Assembly (NCBI RefSeq): GCF_000327285.1
Contig: NZ_HE998567.1
Span: 1,139,210 to 1,203,209 of the forward strand
DNA: 64,000 nucleotides
Direction of reading: 5' to 3'
DNA from: Holdemania massiliensis AP2
GTDB taxonomy: Bacteria; Bacillota_I; Bacilli_A; Erysipelotrichales; Erysipelotrichaceae
The position numbers and the translations under genes are program-made. This document shows, piece after piece, positions 54,436-62,674 of the stretch (position 1 is its first letter; each line of letters starts with the position of its first letter). The notes below the pieces were generated by a model that was not told the DNA's origin, ran no database searches, and saw only the letters and a list, made by a program, of their open reading frames with translations.

Positions 54436-55953
54436 TCAAGCAGCGGATGCTGCTTCCTTTAACTGATGCTTGGCTTCCCATTCAATCAGTTTCTTTTTCA
54501 ATCCTTCCATAACAATAAGCATGGAATAAGTATCCAGTCCACAGTATTGCAGCAAGTGATCACGAATAGCCTGATGGTCGGTTTCCGTGTTGTTCTGATC
54601 CAGATTGCGCCATTGAACCACGGCATCCATTCCCTGATGAATATCCAGCTTCTGATAGGTTAAATTCTCATCAAATAACGGCAGCAGGGTCTTTAACGAA
54701 TAGTAGCCGCGCATCCGCGTATCGTAAAACAGGCCGGCCTGAAACGGAAAAGCTAAATCAACCATACGGGCATGGATTTTCATCAAGGGCTTTGCCCGAT
54801 CCGGAAAACGAGCAGCCAGCTCCTGCAGCCGGATCTTCTCCGCTCCTTCGGCATTATAAGCGATCACGCTGCCTCTGGACGGCAGATCGTTTAACAATTT
54901 TTCAACAAAGTCTTTCCGACAGTCATGGACGCCGATAAATTCCCGATGAATCAAAGTCCCATCCGCTTCTAAAATATGCAGAGAATACTGAAATGGCAAC
55001 ACCTGATAGCTGCGCATTCCTTCATAGGGCGGCACAGCATACGTTTCCCATTCAAAATCCAGGAAGCAGTACGGATATTCCAAAGTACCTTCAAACCAGG
55101 TCTTCAAACCAAAGTAATCAAGGTAACAACCGCCGTTTTGAGCAGCCTTGATCTGGGCGAACTGCTGGCGGGTGCCTTCTAAGCGATCATAATCCGCATC
55201 CTGCAGTTTTAATCGGCCTTCCGCCGCCATCTGATTTTTATATTGAGATGAAACCAGGGTCAGAATTGAATCCGCCTCCAGCTCTTTTTCCGCTGCGAAA
55301 CAGCGCTCATAATAAACGCATTTGTTGCGTCGGGTACAGCGATTGGTTTTTACCGACTCCGGTTCTCCCTGATTCAGCAGCTGATCCATTTGATCAAGAA
55401 GAAGCTGAACCTCAGTTTTTTGCTTTTCAATGGCGTCGGCAACTTTTCGAGCAGGGTTCCCTGAATCATTGTAAAAGCGATCAGAAATCAAAAAAAGCGC
55501 TTGCGGATCTAATTCTTTGCCTCGAATATAATCAGGATTGAGATGAATGATATAAAACTGAACGACAGAAATGCCCAACTTCTCCAACACCCAGTTGTTC
55601 AGCATATAGCTGAACGCTTCATCTTCTTTCGGCAGATGACCGCCGTAAAGAAAATAGACCTCCCACCCCGCGCTTCCGTGATGCAGAAATGGAATTTTAA
55701 CGCGCAGCTGATTGTATTCAAAACGTGCTGAAACCAGCCACTCCTGCTGATTGAGAGCCGCCATCGCAAGTGAAGGATCATCACCGCGAATACCGCGAAA
55801 ATGTTCGTTAATTTTTAATTTCTGGCAGGCTAAACCGGTCAGATCTTCATCCATTCTCACAAAAGGAGAAAAGGGCGGCGTCGGTTCTTTTTTTGACAGC
55901 CAGAAATATTTCGGACATCGTTTAAATTTTTTACAATCTGAAATATGAACCAT
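54436..55953 (-). CDS. DUF2779 fused nuclease: Cas4-like Fe-S domain plus DEDD exonuclease
   Basis: This 505-residue protein appears to combine two nucleases. The N-terminal half has a Cys near the start (DCKKFKRCPKYFWL) and three Cys in CTRRNKCVYYERC (about 207-219), the pattern of Cas4/AddB-type PD-(D/E)xK nucleases with a [4Fe-4S] cluster. The C-terminal DUF2779 domain (about 285-490) has exonuclease motifs: CFLDFEWE (Asp, Glu), VIAYNAEGAEKIRL, and LLQYCGLDTYSM with the Tyr-x3-Asp of the DEDDy class. It lies between the helicase and M19 genes. The family is common in Mollicutes-related bacteria and its substrate is unknown. Confidence 0.75.
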   Translation of the reverse strand: MVHISDCKKFKRCPKYFWLSKKEPTPPFSPFVRMDEDLTGLACQKLKINEHFRGIRGDDPSLAMAALNQQEWLVSARFEYNQLRVKIPFLHHGSAGWEVYFLYGGHLPKEDEAFSYMLNNWVLEKLGISVVQFYIIHLNPDYIRGKELDPQALFLISDRFYNDSGNPARKVADAIEKQKTEVQLLLDQMDQLLNQGEPESVKTNRCTRRNKCVYYERCFAAEKELEADSILTLVSSQYKNQMAAEGRLKLQDADYDRLEGTRQQFAQIKAAQNGGCYLDYFGLKTWFEGTLEYPYCFLDFEWETYAVPPYEGMRSYQVLPFQYSLHILEADGTLIHREFIGVHDCRKDFVEKLLNDLPSRGSVIAYNAEGAEKIRLQELAARFPDRAKPLMKIHARMVDLAFPFQAGLFYDTRMRGYYSLKTLLPLFDENLTYQKLDIHQGMDAVVQWRNLDQNNTETDHQAIRDHLLQYCGLDTYSMLIVMEGLKKKLIEWEAKHQLKEAASAA

Positions 55954-56096
55954 GAATAATCACCTTTTTGATTATATCATTCCCCATCAGGCAATCCAAG
56001 AAAAGTTTTTGTCAGCAGTATCGCCAAACATGAAACGTCCAGAAGAAACATTCAGAATTCAGCCGCATTCACACTGACTTTTATGATTATTCCAGC

Positions 56097-57803
56097 TCAT
56101 TCCTCAGCAGAATCAATCCATTGTCTGAAATAGTTTCGCAGTGCCGGATCACAGACATAGACAAAAGTACCCTTGATTGCCCGGGTTAACAAAACCTTAT
56201 AAATATTGAGAATATAATGCTTCAGAATCTTTTCATCGTGAATCGAAGCTTTGCCAAATCGGTCAAAATAGTGCTCAGCGTGAACCACAATGCTCTGAGT
56301 TTGTTCATCATAGGCCAATTCCGGACCGATGATGACGCCGGCATAATTTAGATCATAGCCCTGTACCGTATGAATGCATCCCACCTCGTTGACAGCATTC
56401 TCAGAATTTACCCAGTCTTCATTGACTGAATTCCAAATGAAGCGGCTGGATTCAATCTCAATATCATATAGCTGTTCACTTCGGATTTGATCCAAAGCTT
56501 TGTTTTGGGTTTTCCATTTCCAGGCATAACCGGCGACCAGCCGGCATAGTCCAACTTCCCTTTCCTTCTCCTGCAGCGTTCGGACTAAATCCTGAATCTG
56601 ATCAAACAGGAGAAATTCGTAATTTTTAAACTTCTTTTTCTTTGGATTTCCATATTCGTACAGAATATTTTCAACATAAGCAATATAATCCTGGCCGGCC
56701 GCTACCCGCATCTGGGATGTTAAGAAATACTCTTCCGTGTTTTCTTTTTGAACTAATCGCTGAAATACTCCATTGTCTATATCCGTGGGTTTCACCGTCT
56801 GCGTATCATCATAAAACAAGATCTGATAATCACTGCAGCAGCGAATCCAATCCCATTCATTTCCATCCTTGAGACCTAACTGCGCATTAATCCGCTCAAA
56901 TACCTTGTGATGTCCCGGCATCAGATTCTTCTTTTGCCGCAGCCGATGAGCTTCATCTACGATAAGCACGTCATAATGTTCTTTGATCACATCCGAGGGA
57001 CCGATAACCATGGAAGACCGAAGTCCCTGAACCTGCTTAAACACTTTTTTCAAGGTTTTGCGCAGTGAAGTCATAGGAACAACCAAGCCTATTTTTAAAC
57101 TTTTAATATTTTTCAGATAATATAGGCTCTGAAATGAAAATTCATCTTCATCCGCTGTAAATTCATCCGCCGCCTCAGGTTGGGACGTCATCACATCTGT
57201 GATCAGTTTCATCAGATAAACGGCCAGCACAGTCTTTCCGGTTCCTGCTCCGCCATGAACCAGAAAAGCAGTTTCTTCATTGCGCTGAAGATGCTGCAAA
57301 AGTGAATCAAACAAACTCTCTGCCGTCTTGTACTGATCCTCCGTCAACGATTTATAAGGGGAATATTTAAATAAATCACTGTTTTCAATCTGAACATGAT
57401 TATGCTTTGCAATCCCCTGTTTTATCAGCAGCTGCCAGATTTCTCTGAAGGTTTTCTCATAGACCTCTTTTTCATAATAGTTATAATTGCGGATTCCATT
57501 ATTTCCATTCTGCAGTCTGAACTGACCGTCGGCTGAAAGATACTTGATCAGCGAAGCTTCGATATCCGTTGTTGCCGACTTATTAAACCGCTTATCAGTA
57601 ATGACCCTCAGCTGATCCAGGCGCCTCCGGTCAGCATGATGGTAATGCTGCTGAATGCGATGGGCAATGTTGATCGTTTCTCCAACATAGGCCTCTTTAC
57701 GGCCTGTCAGAATATAAACTGAAGGGTACTGAATTGCCTGCGTAATTCCTCTTGCCTTATTTACTGCCTGATCATCAAATGGAATTGTTTTTATTCTGAC
57801 CAT
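56097..57803 (-). CDS. GIY-YIG endonuclease fused to a DUF2075 helicase-like ATPase
   Basis: This 568-residue protein has an N-terminal GIY-YIG domain (about 25-100): SVYILTG with Tyr30, AYVGET with the YVG core, Arg49 in IAHRIQQH, and Glu82 in TDIEASLIKY. It is followed by a DUF2075 P-loop ATPase with Walker A HGGAGTGKT (183-191), DEAH at 283-286, a mid-motif FYDDTQTVKP, and late RecD-like motifs VQGYDLNYAGVIIGPELAYD and LLTRAIKGTFVYV. Such proteins are predicted superfamily 1 helicases or translocases. The gene follows a MazG-like gene by 12 bases. The function is unknown; DNA or RNA repair, or defence, is inferred. Confidence 0.85.
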   Translation of the reverse strand: MVRIKTIPFDDQAVNKARGITQAIQYPSVYILTGRKEAYVGETINIAHRIQQHYHHADRRRLDQLRVITDKRFNKSATTDIEASLIKYLSADGQFRLQNGNNGIRNYNYYEKEVYEKTFREIWQLLIKQGIAKHNHVQIENSDLFKYSPYKSLTEDQYKTAESLFDSLLQHLQRNEETAFLVHGGAGTGKTVLAVYLMKLITDVMTSQPEAADEFTADEDEFSFQSLYYLKNIKSLKIGLVVPMTSLRKTLKKVFKQVQGLRSSMVIGPSDVIKEHYDVLIVDEAHRLRQKKNLMPGHHKVFERINAQLGLKDGNEWDWIRCCSDYQILFYDDTQTVKPTDIDNGVFQRLVQKENTEEYFLTSQMRVAAGQDYIAYVENILYEYGNPKKKKFKNYEFLLFDQIQDLVRTLQEKEREVGLCRLVAGYAWKWKTQNKALDQIRSEQLYDIEIESSRFIWNSVNEDWVNSENAVNEVGCIHTVQGYDLNYAGVIIGPELAYDEQTQSIVVHAEHYFDRFGKASIHDEKILKHYILNIYKVLLTRAIKGTFVYVCDPALRNYFRQWIDSAEE

Positions 57804-57815
57804 TCAAAATTCCTC

Positions 57816-58130
57816 CTACAGCTGATCGTATTTTGTACTTTTACCTCTGGCTTTCTCCACCGGGTATTTTTCACGGTTCTTTTCCAGCTTCTGCAAAATA
57901 ATCGTTTCGGCATCCACGCCCAGCTTTGCGCTCATTAGCAGGCAATAGTTCATCACATCCGCCAGTTCCTCACAGACCTTTTGCTGATCAAACTCAGCAT
58001 TCCATTGGAAACATTCCAGCAGTTCACCCGCTTCAATCGCAATTGACTTGGCCAGATTCTCCGGACTGTGAAATTGGTCCCAATCGCGTTCTTCATTAAA
58101 TTTTATAATTTCTGCTAATGCTTTCTTCAT
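57816..58130 (-). CDS. MazG-like nucleotide pyrophosphohydrolase
   Basis: This 104-residue all-alpha NTP pyrophosphohydrolase has the MazG-type metal motif: AIEAGELLE with Glu33 and Glu36, and EELADVMNYC with Glu55 and Asp58. Members hydrolyse non-canonical or damaged NTPs to NMPs. It starts at ATG 58130 and is 12 bases ahead of the GIY-YIG-helicase gene, with which it forms a two-gene operon. Confidence 0.88.
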   Translation of the reverse strand: MKKALAEIIKFNEERDWDQFHSPENLAKSIAIEAGELLECFQWNAEFDQQKVCEELADVMNYCLLMSAKLGVDAETIILQKLEKNREKYPVEKARGKSTKYDQL

Positions 58131-58204
58131 ACATCCACCTCATCCTTTCAAGTATATCACGGCTATCGTGAAAAGGGATATCCCTGATCCTTTTTCCCGG
58201 CAAA

Positions 58205-58226
58205 AAAGGCGCTTCTTCGCGCCTTT
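58205..58226 (-). terminator. Terminator after the M29 aminopeptidase gene
   Basis: AAAGGCGC (58205-58212) pairs with GCGCCTTT (58219-58226); on the minus strand a T tract follows. Confidence 0.8.
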
Positions 58227-58243
58227 GTTCTTCCTTTGCTGGT

Positions 58244-59485
58244 TTAGGCTTCAATGCAGAACTTTCCGTCTTTGAAGAAAACAACTTCCGTTCCATCCGC
58301 ATGAACACCCGTGATCTGCATATCGTCGCTGCCGAACATGAAATCCACATGGACCATTGAGAAATTACAGCCTTTGGCCTTCATTTCTTCTTCACTCATG
58401 TCCTGTGAGCCTTCCATATTCATTGGATATGCCCGGCCCAAAGCGAGATGACAGCTGGCATTTTCATCAAATAAGGTATTATAGAACAAAATTCCGGACT
58501 GGGAGATTGGGGTATCTACATCGATCAGCGCGACTTCACCAAGATAAGCACTGCCTTCATCGAATTCAATTAGGCTGGCCAAAGCGGCTTCTTCTTCCTC
58601 CGCATGCCAGCGCACAGCTTTACCCTGTTCAAATTCAATCCAGAAGTTCTGAATCAGCTTGCCCTGATAGCTCAGCGGCTTGGTTGCCTGAACGCGGCCC
58701 TGAACGCCCGTTCTTTTTGGCATTGTAAAATTTTCTTCAGTCGGCATATTGGGATTAAAGACAACACCATGCTGGGATTTTTCACAGCCGCCTTCCCAGA
58801 TATGACCTTCCGCCAACTCCACAACCAGATCGGTTCCCTTTTGGTTTTTAAAATGCAGGGAAGCAAACTGCTGACGATTCAGCCAGTCATTGTGAGCGGA
58901 CAGCTCCTGGTTGTGTTTTTCCCATAGAGCGATCGGATCCTGATCCTTTTGGATGCGCACGGAAGCCAGAATGGCGTTCCACAGTTTTTCCACGGCCGCT
59001 TCCGGCGTTTCGTCCGGAAAGACTTTCAGCGCCCATTCCGGATTCGGGATCGCGATGATCGACCACTGACCTTCATTAGCCATCGTGTAATTCTGAAACT
59101 TCTCCAGGGCTTTGCGTCGCGCCGCAACAACCTGCTGCACCTTTTGCTGATCGACGTCTTTCATTATTCCAGGAATGCTGGAGTCAATGTTCAAAATGCA
59201 GTAGCCGCGGTCAACAAATTCCTGTTCCCGTGCCACAAGCCAATCCGGCACACGCTGAAGCACCGCGGTATCCGCGTAATCATAATCGAGCTTTGTGAGC
59301 TGATCATCCTGCCACAGCACCACCACTTCGCCTGCACCTGCGCGATAGCCTTCTTCAACACACAGCCGGACAAACGGCGCTGAATCCACCTGCGCTTTAA
59401 TCACCAGCAGCTGTCCTTTTTGGACATGAACGCCCAAGCGGACAGCCAGTTCAGCATACTGGCGCAGACATTTTTCTGAAATCAA
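58244..59485 (-). CDS. M29-family metallo-aminopeptidase
   Basis: This 413-residue protein matches the AmpS/PepS/thermophilic-aminopeptidase M29 family: GVHVQKGQLLVIKAQVDSAP near the start, NMPTEENFTMPKR with the metal Glu, NASCHLALGRAYP with the His and DFMFGSDDMQITGV with the Asp. It releases N-terminal residues from peptides in the cytoplasm. The gene follows the ROK kinase gene by 23 bases and ends before a clear terminator, so these two may be one operon. Confidence 0.93.
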   Translation of the reverse strand: MISEKCLRQYAELAVRLGVHVQKGQLLVIKAQVDSAPFVRLCVEEGYRAGAGEVVVLWQDDQLTKLDYDYADTAVLQRVPDWLVAREQEFVDRGYCILNIDSSIPGIMKDVDQQKVQQVVAARRKALEKFQNYTMANEGQWSIIAIPNPEWALKVFPDETPEAAVEKLWNAILASVRIQKDQDPIALWEKHNQELSAHNDWLNRQQFASLHFKNQKGTDLVVELAEGHIWEGGCEKSQHGVVFNPNMPTEENFTMPKRTGVQGRVQATKPLSYQGKLIQNFWIEFEQGKAVRWHAEEEEAALASLIEFDEGSAYLGEVALIDVDTPISQSGILFYNTLFDENASCHLALGRAYPMNMEGSQDMSEEEMKAKGCNFSMVHVDFMFGSDDMQITGVHADGTEVVFFKDGKFCIEA

Positions 59486-59508
59486 GGTTATTCCTTCTTT
59501 CTGTTCTG

Positions 59509-60408
59509 TTAGTTTCCGTGAGAGATTGGCAACATTGCCGCACCGATAATTCCCGGTTCTTCCAGCTTGGCTGTTTCAAAGAGCGTATCCCGCATCGGGA
59601 CATGCACAAGATTCTTGAAATTCGCAACAACTTTATCCATAAATACGTCTTTGGACTGCATCATGCCTCCGCCGATCACAAACATCCACGGATCTGCAAT
59701 ATGCGCGATGACTGAAAACATCACAGCCAAATCATAGGTCATATTATCCACAATCGATTGCGCCTGCGGATTGCCTTGTTTTGCCAGATCAAACACATCG
59801 CCGGCATGCCGAATCTGATCTCCGAAAAGCGCTTTGCCCTTACGGGTAATCGCCACACCGCTGGCTTCATTTTCCACAGCGCCGATATTCAAATGATTGA
59901 CCTTTTCGCGGTTGCGGTCAATGATAATATTGGCGATTTCACCTGCGTGACCATGCTTGCCGCTGACAACTTTGCCATCGACGATCAAGGCGCCGCCGAT
60001 ACCGGTCGAAATCGTGACATAATAGACGACCGGCAAGCCCTTTCCAGCTCCGACTAACGCTTCCGCTAGTCCGGCAACATTGGCATCGTTGTCAACATAA
60101 GCCGGCATATTGAAGTTCTGCGTCAATTCCGCCGCAATCGGATATTGTTCAAAACCTGGCAGGTTGGTCGCCATCAGCATTTTTCCGTTGATTGTATCCA
60201 CCGGCCCCGGCACCCCGACGCCAATCCCCTCACATTCAGTATACCCCGGAATTTCCCGGATCATTTCCATCATGTTGTCCATGACCTTCCGCGGTCCCTC
60301 CTGGGCCAGCGACGGACGTTTGACTTCTGCCAAAACAATTCCATCACGCGTAACTTTGGCAACGCGGACATTCGTTCCCCCTAAATCAATTCCTAAATAT
60401 GTTTTCAT
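59509..60408 (-). CDS. ROK-family sugar kinase lacking the zinc motif
   Basis: This 299-residue kinase begins MKTYLGIDLGGTNVRVAKVT (phosphate motif), continues with VGVPGPVDTI, DNDANVAGLAEA (catalytic Asp) and STGIGGALIVDGKVVSG. It has GHAGEIANIII but not the CxCGxxGCxE zinc-binding loop that follows in most ROK kinases; HLNIGAVENEASG stands in its place. Glucokinase is the most likely activity; other hexose or N-acetylhexosamine kinases are possible. Confidence 0.85.
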   Translation of the reverse strand: MKTYLGIDLGGTNVRVAKVTRDGIVLAEVKRPSLAQEGPRKVMDNMMEMIREIPGYTECEGIGVGVPGPVDTINGKMLMATNLPGFEQYPIAAELTQNFNMPAYVDNDANVAGLAEALVGAGKGLPVVYYVTISTGIGGALIVDGKVVSGKHGHAGEIANIIIDRNREKVNHLNIGAVENEASGVAITRKGKALFGDQIRHAGDVFDLAKQGNPQAQSIVDNMTYDLAVMFSVIAHIADPWMFVIGGGMMQSKDVFMDKVVANFKNLVHVPMRDTLFETAKLEEPGIIGAAMLPISHGN

Positions 60409-60467
60409 ACTCTAGGTCCTCCTTAGATTTAATTATAGCGAAAGCTGCAAGGGGTTACAACTAAAGA

Positions 60468-60498
60468 CCGCATCGAAAAGTCAGGTTTTTCAGTGCGG
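60468..60498. repeat. Imperfect hairpin upstream of the ROK gene
   Basis: CCGCA and TGCGG with inner GAAAA/TTTTTC pairing form a stem about 60 bases upstream of the ROK start. It may end transcription from upstream or belong to the leader. Confidence 0.35.
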
Positions 60499-60601
60499 CG
60501 CTGGAAGTCCAATAAACAAACCAATTTTTCCATACATAATCAATCATTCATTCACTGCTCAGTTTTAATCCTTCATAACAGGATTTCAGACAGCCATCAG
60601 T

Positions 60602-60894
60602 TTAGTGTTGATCAAGCTTTGTTTGAACGAACTTATCAATGTAGTCAACCGTTTGCATTTTTTCATTCAAATCATCCACAATGTCCTGAATTTTCACATC
60701 TCCTTTACCATTTCTCCAATAAAAAAAGCTGTTTTTCTTTCAAACGGAAGCGACGTGATTTCCGCTGCTCCTAAATGAAAATACAGCTCTTTTTTTGATT
60801 TTTTCCGGATTGATTTCCAGTTTCTTTCGATCTGACTAGATCGTGAGTTTCTGTCTTTCAAAATTTTCAGAAATCCTGCAGCGCTGCCGATCAT
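60602..60894 (-). pseudogene. Possible decayed or frameshifted small gene in the 60409-61034 gap
   Basis: The 626-base gap has no clear gene. On the minus strand an ATG at 60894 opens 66 residues ending at 60694 (ending FERKTAFFIGEMVKEM). A different frame, overlapping at the ATGTGA junction, continues as KIQDIVDDLNEKMQTVDYI for 31 codons to a stop at 60602. The frames could be joined by a one-base change in the A7 run at 60721-60727, giving about 100 residues. No family was recognised. It may be a decayed gene, two coupled small ORFs or noncoding sequence. Confidence 0.25.
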
Positions 60895-61034
60895 AACTTA
60901 AACTTTCTTTTTGTCCTCACTCACAGATTTCAATTCTGACCTGATCGGCATCTTGGTTTTAAAACTGGTTTCACTTATTCTCAAACCTGATATTGATTTA
61001 ACCTTGTTTATAAACAGGCCGATTCTCAGCATGA

Positions 61035-62414
61035 TTAATATGTCGGCTCGGTTGCAATGAAAGCTGCAATGTCCTTGGTCACCTGCTCATCCACAATCGC
61101 CTTCTGCATATAGTAAGTATTCGGATTCGCATCAAAGTCACCCGGCATCATCAAATGAGATAACCCCGGATAACTGTGGAAAGTCCAATTTGATCGTTCG
61201 CCATATGCGGCCTTCCATGTTTCATATTCCTGCAGCGGAACCTGATAATCTTCTTCTCCCTGCAGTACCAGAACTGGTTTCGTTATCGCTTCTGCCGTTT
61301 TAACCGGATTATAAGCAAGCAGATCTTTCCAATAAGCCGGATAAGCTCCTGCGACTAATTCATCATCAGCTAACTGATCCAGCTGATTCAGCTTATCCAG
61401 CTCAGCCAACGCTGCATCAACCGCTGCTTTTTCCTGATCTGTATTCATAAACTGAGCTAAATGAGCATATTGAAATCGCATTAATGAGGCTAAATCCGTT
61501 ACCGGTGCAGCCATCATAATATAACCGGCAGCCTGCGGTGTTTCCGCGGCGATACGGGGAATGCATAACCCACCTAAACTATGACCCAAGACATAGATTG
61601 CAGCGGAATCCACTTCTGGCTGCCCGGCCATGAATTCAACGATATCCACAGCATCCTGTACTGTTTCCTGATCCACCGTCAGCTGTATATCAGCGGCACA
61701 ATCTGCGCCATAAACATAGGTACGCTTGTCATAACGAAGGGTTGCAATCCCCTGTTCAGCAAGCCGATAAGCGATATCCTTAAAAACGGTATTGCCGTAA
61801 ATTGTTTCATTGCGGTCATTCGGCCCGGAACCGTGAACCAGAATGATGACCGGAACCGGCTGTTCCTTGTTGGGCAATGTCAGCGTCGCCGGCAGATCCT
61901 TTCCATCCCGCATCGTGATTGTCAATTCCTGTTCTCTCGCGCCTTCCGGCAATGTCAGGGCCGCAACATCGCTTGGTTCAACATATTCTGAGAAATTAAC
62001 GCCTGCAATTTGATCCTGATCATTAAAGACAACATTAACACTTAAATTCTGATTTTCAAAAAGAACTGGTACCTGAACAATCTTGTAGGCACCCTGTTCG
62101 ATCTCATTGGCTTTTTGAATTTCTTTCAGCGCCCCCAGCTGTTTCAATGAAGGTTCCAGAGAAGCCTGCAGCTGAACCGCAGCTTTCTGCATTTGTTCAT
62201 CGTAGGCAAAACCTTTTAACAGCTTTTCAAAATCGCCGGCTCCCAAGGTTTCTACATACGCTTTCGCAATTTCTTCGCGGCTGCCTGTCACTTTATCCGT
62301 AACCTCCGTTCCTGGTTCGTCGGTTTGTTTCGGCTCCGATGCTTTTTGACATCCGCCCAGAACAACTGCCATCAACATGAACCCGATCATTCCTTTTTTA
62401 ACTGCTTTGTTCAT
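61035..62414 (-). CDS. Secreted lipoprotein alpha/beta-hydrolase with DUF3887 domain
   Basis: This 459-residue protein has a lipoprotein signal ending at Cys22 (VVLGGC). A DUF3887 domain (about 45-145, with KLLKGFAYDEQMQKAA) precedes an alpha/beta-hydrolase domain (about 170-455) with VHGSGPNDRNE (oxyanion region), VLGHSLGG (Ser nucleophile), LQGEEDYQVP (Asp) and YPGLSHLMMP (His). Such proteins are cell-surface esterases or acyl-peptide hydrolases. The gene has a consensus promoter with an operator-like palindrome, so it is probably induced by a specific ligand. Confidence 0.88.
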   Translation of the reverse strand: MNKAVKKGMIGFMLMAVVLGGCQKASEPKQTDEPGTEVTDKVTGSREEIAKAYVETLGAGDFEKLLKGFAYDEQMQKAAVQLQASLEPSLKQLGALKEIQKANEIEQGAYKIVQVPVLFENQNLSVNVVFNDQDQIAGVNFSEYVEPSDVAALTLPEGAREQELTITMRDGKDLPATLTLPNKEQPVPVIILVHGSGPNDRNETIYGNTVFKDIAYRLAEQGIATLRYDKRTYVYGADCAADIQLTVDQETVQDAVDIVEFMAGQPEVDSAAIYVLGHSLGGLCIPRIAAETPQAAGYIMMAAPVTDLASLMRFQYAHLAQFMNTDQEKAAVDAALAELDKLNQLDQLADDELVAGAYPAYWKDLLAYNPVKTAEAITKPVLVLQGEEDYQVPLQEYETWKAAYGERSNWTFHSYPGLSHLMMPGDFDANPNTYYMQKAIVDEQVTKDIAAFIATEPTY

Positions 62415-62439
62415 TTTATTTTTCCTTTCTGATCTCCAT

Positions 62440-62461
62440 CAATTAGATGTTTATCTAATTG
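62440..62461. promoter_or_regulatory. Operator-like palindrome next to the hydrolase promoter
   Basis: CAATTAGAT-GTTT-ATCTAATTG is a perfect nine-base inverted repeat covering the predicted transcription start. Such sites suit MarR- or TetR-type repressors. The regulator is not identified in this window. Confidence 0.6.
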
Positions 62462-62462
62462 A

Positions 62463-62491
62463 ATTATAGAATTCTCTTCCATCTTTGTCAA
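62463..62491 (-). promoter_or_regulatory. Perfect consensus sigma-A promoter of the hydrolase gene
   Basis: On the minus strand TTGACA (62491-62486) and TATAAT (62468-62463) are exactly 17 bases apart, a full consensus match. The palindrome at 62440-62461 begins one base after the -10. Confidence 0.8.
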
Positions 62492-62615
62492 TTCTTATTT
62501 TTCTTCTTTTCTATCTCGTTTTCTTTGTCATTCTGGCTGACTTTTTAAGGTTTCCCGCCTGACGTATCTATTTTCAATCAATCCCTCATATCAATTCAAT
62601 TCCCCAAAACAAAAA

Positions 62616-62640
62616 ACTCCGTCTGTAAATCAGACAGAGT
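62616..62640 (-). terminator. Terminator of rimO
   Basis: ACTC-GTCTG and CAGAC-GAGT form a stem with one mismatch, followed on the minus strand by six T; 34 bases past the rimO stop. Confidence 0.75.
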
Positions 62641-62674
62641 GGTGTTGTCTATAATTTCGTTTTGATATTTTCAG

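Noticed and set aside
56097-57803. The helicase near the CRISPR array as a Cas3-like protein
   Set aside because: It has a GIY-YIG domain and DUF2075 motifs, with no HD nuclease domain; no other cas gene is near.
60493-60774. A plus-strand frame of 93 codons in the 60409-61034 gap
   Set aside because: It is rich in His, Ser, Phe and Cys with no domain or ribosome site; the minus-strand frames look slightly more gene-like.
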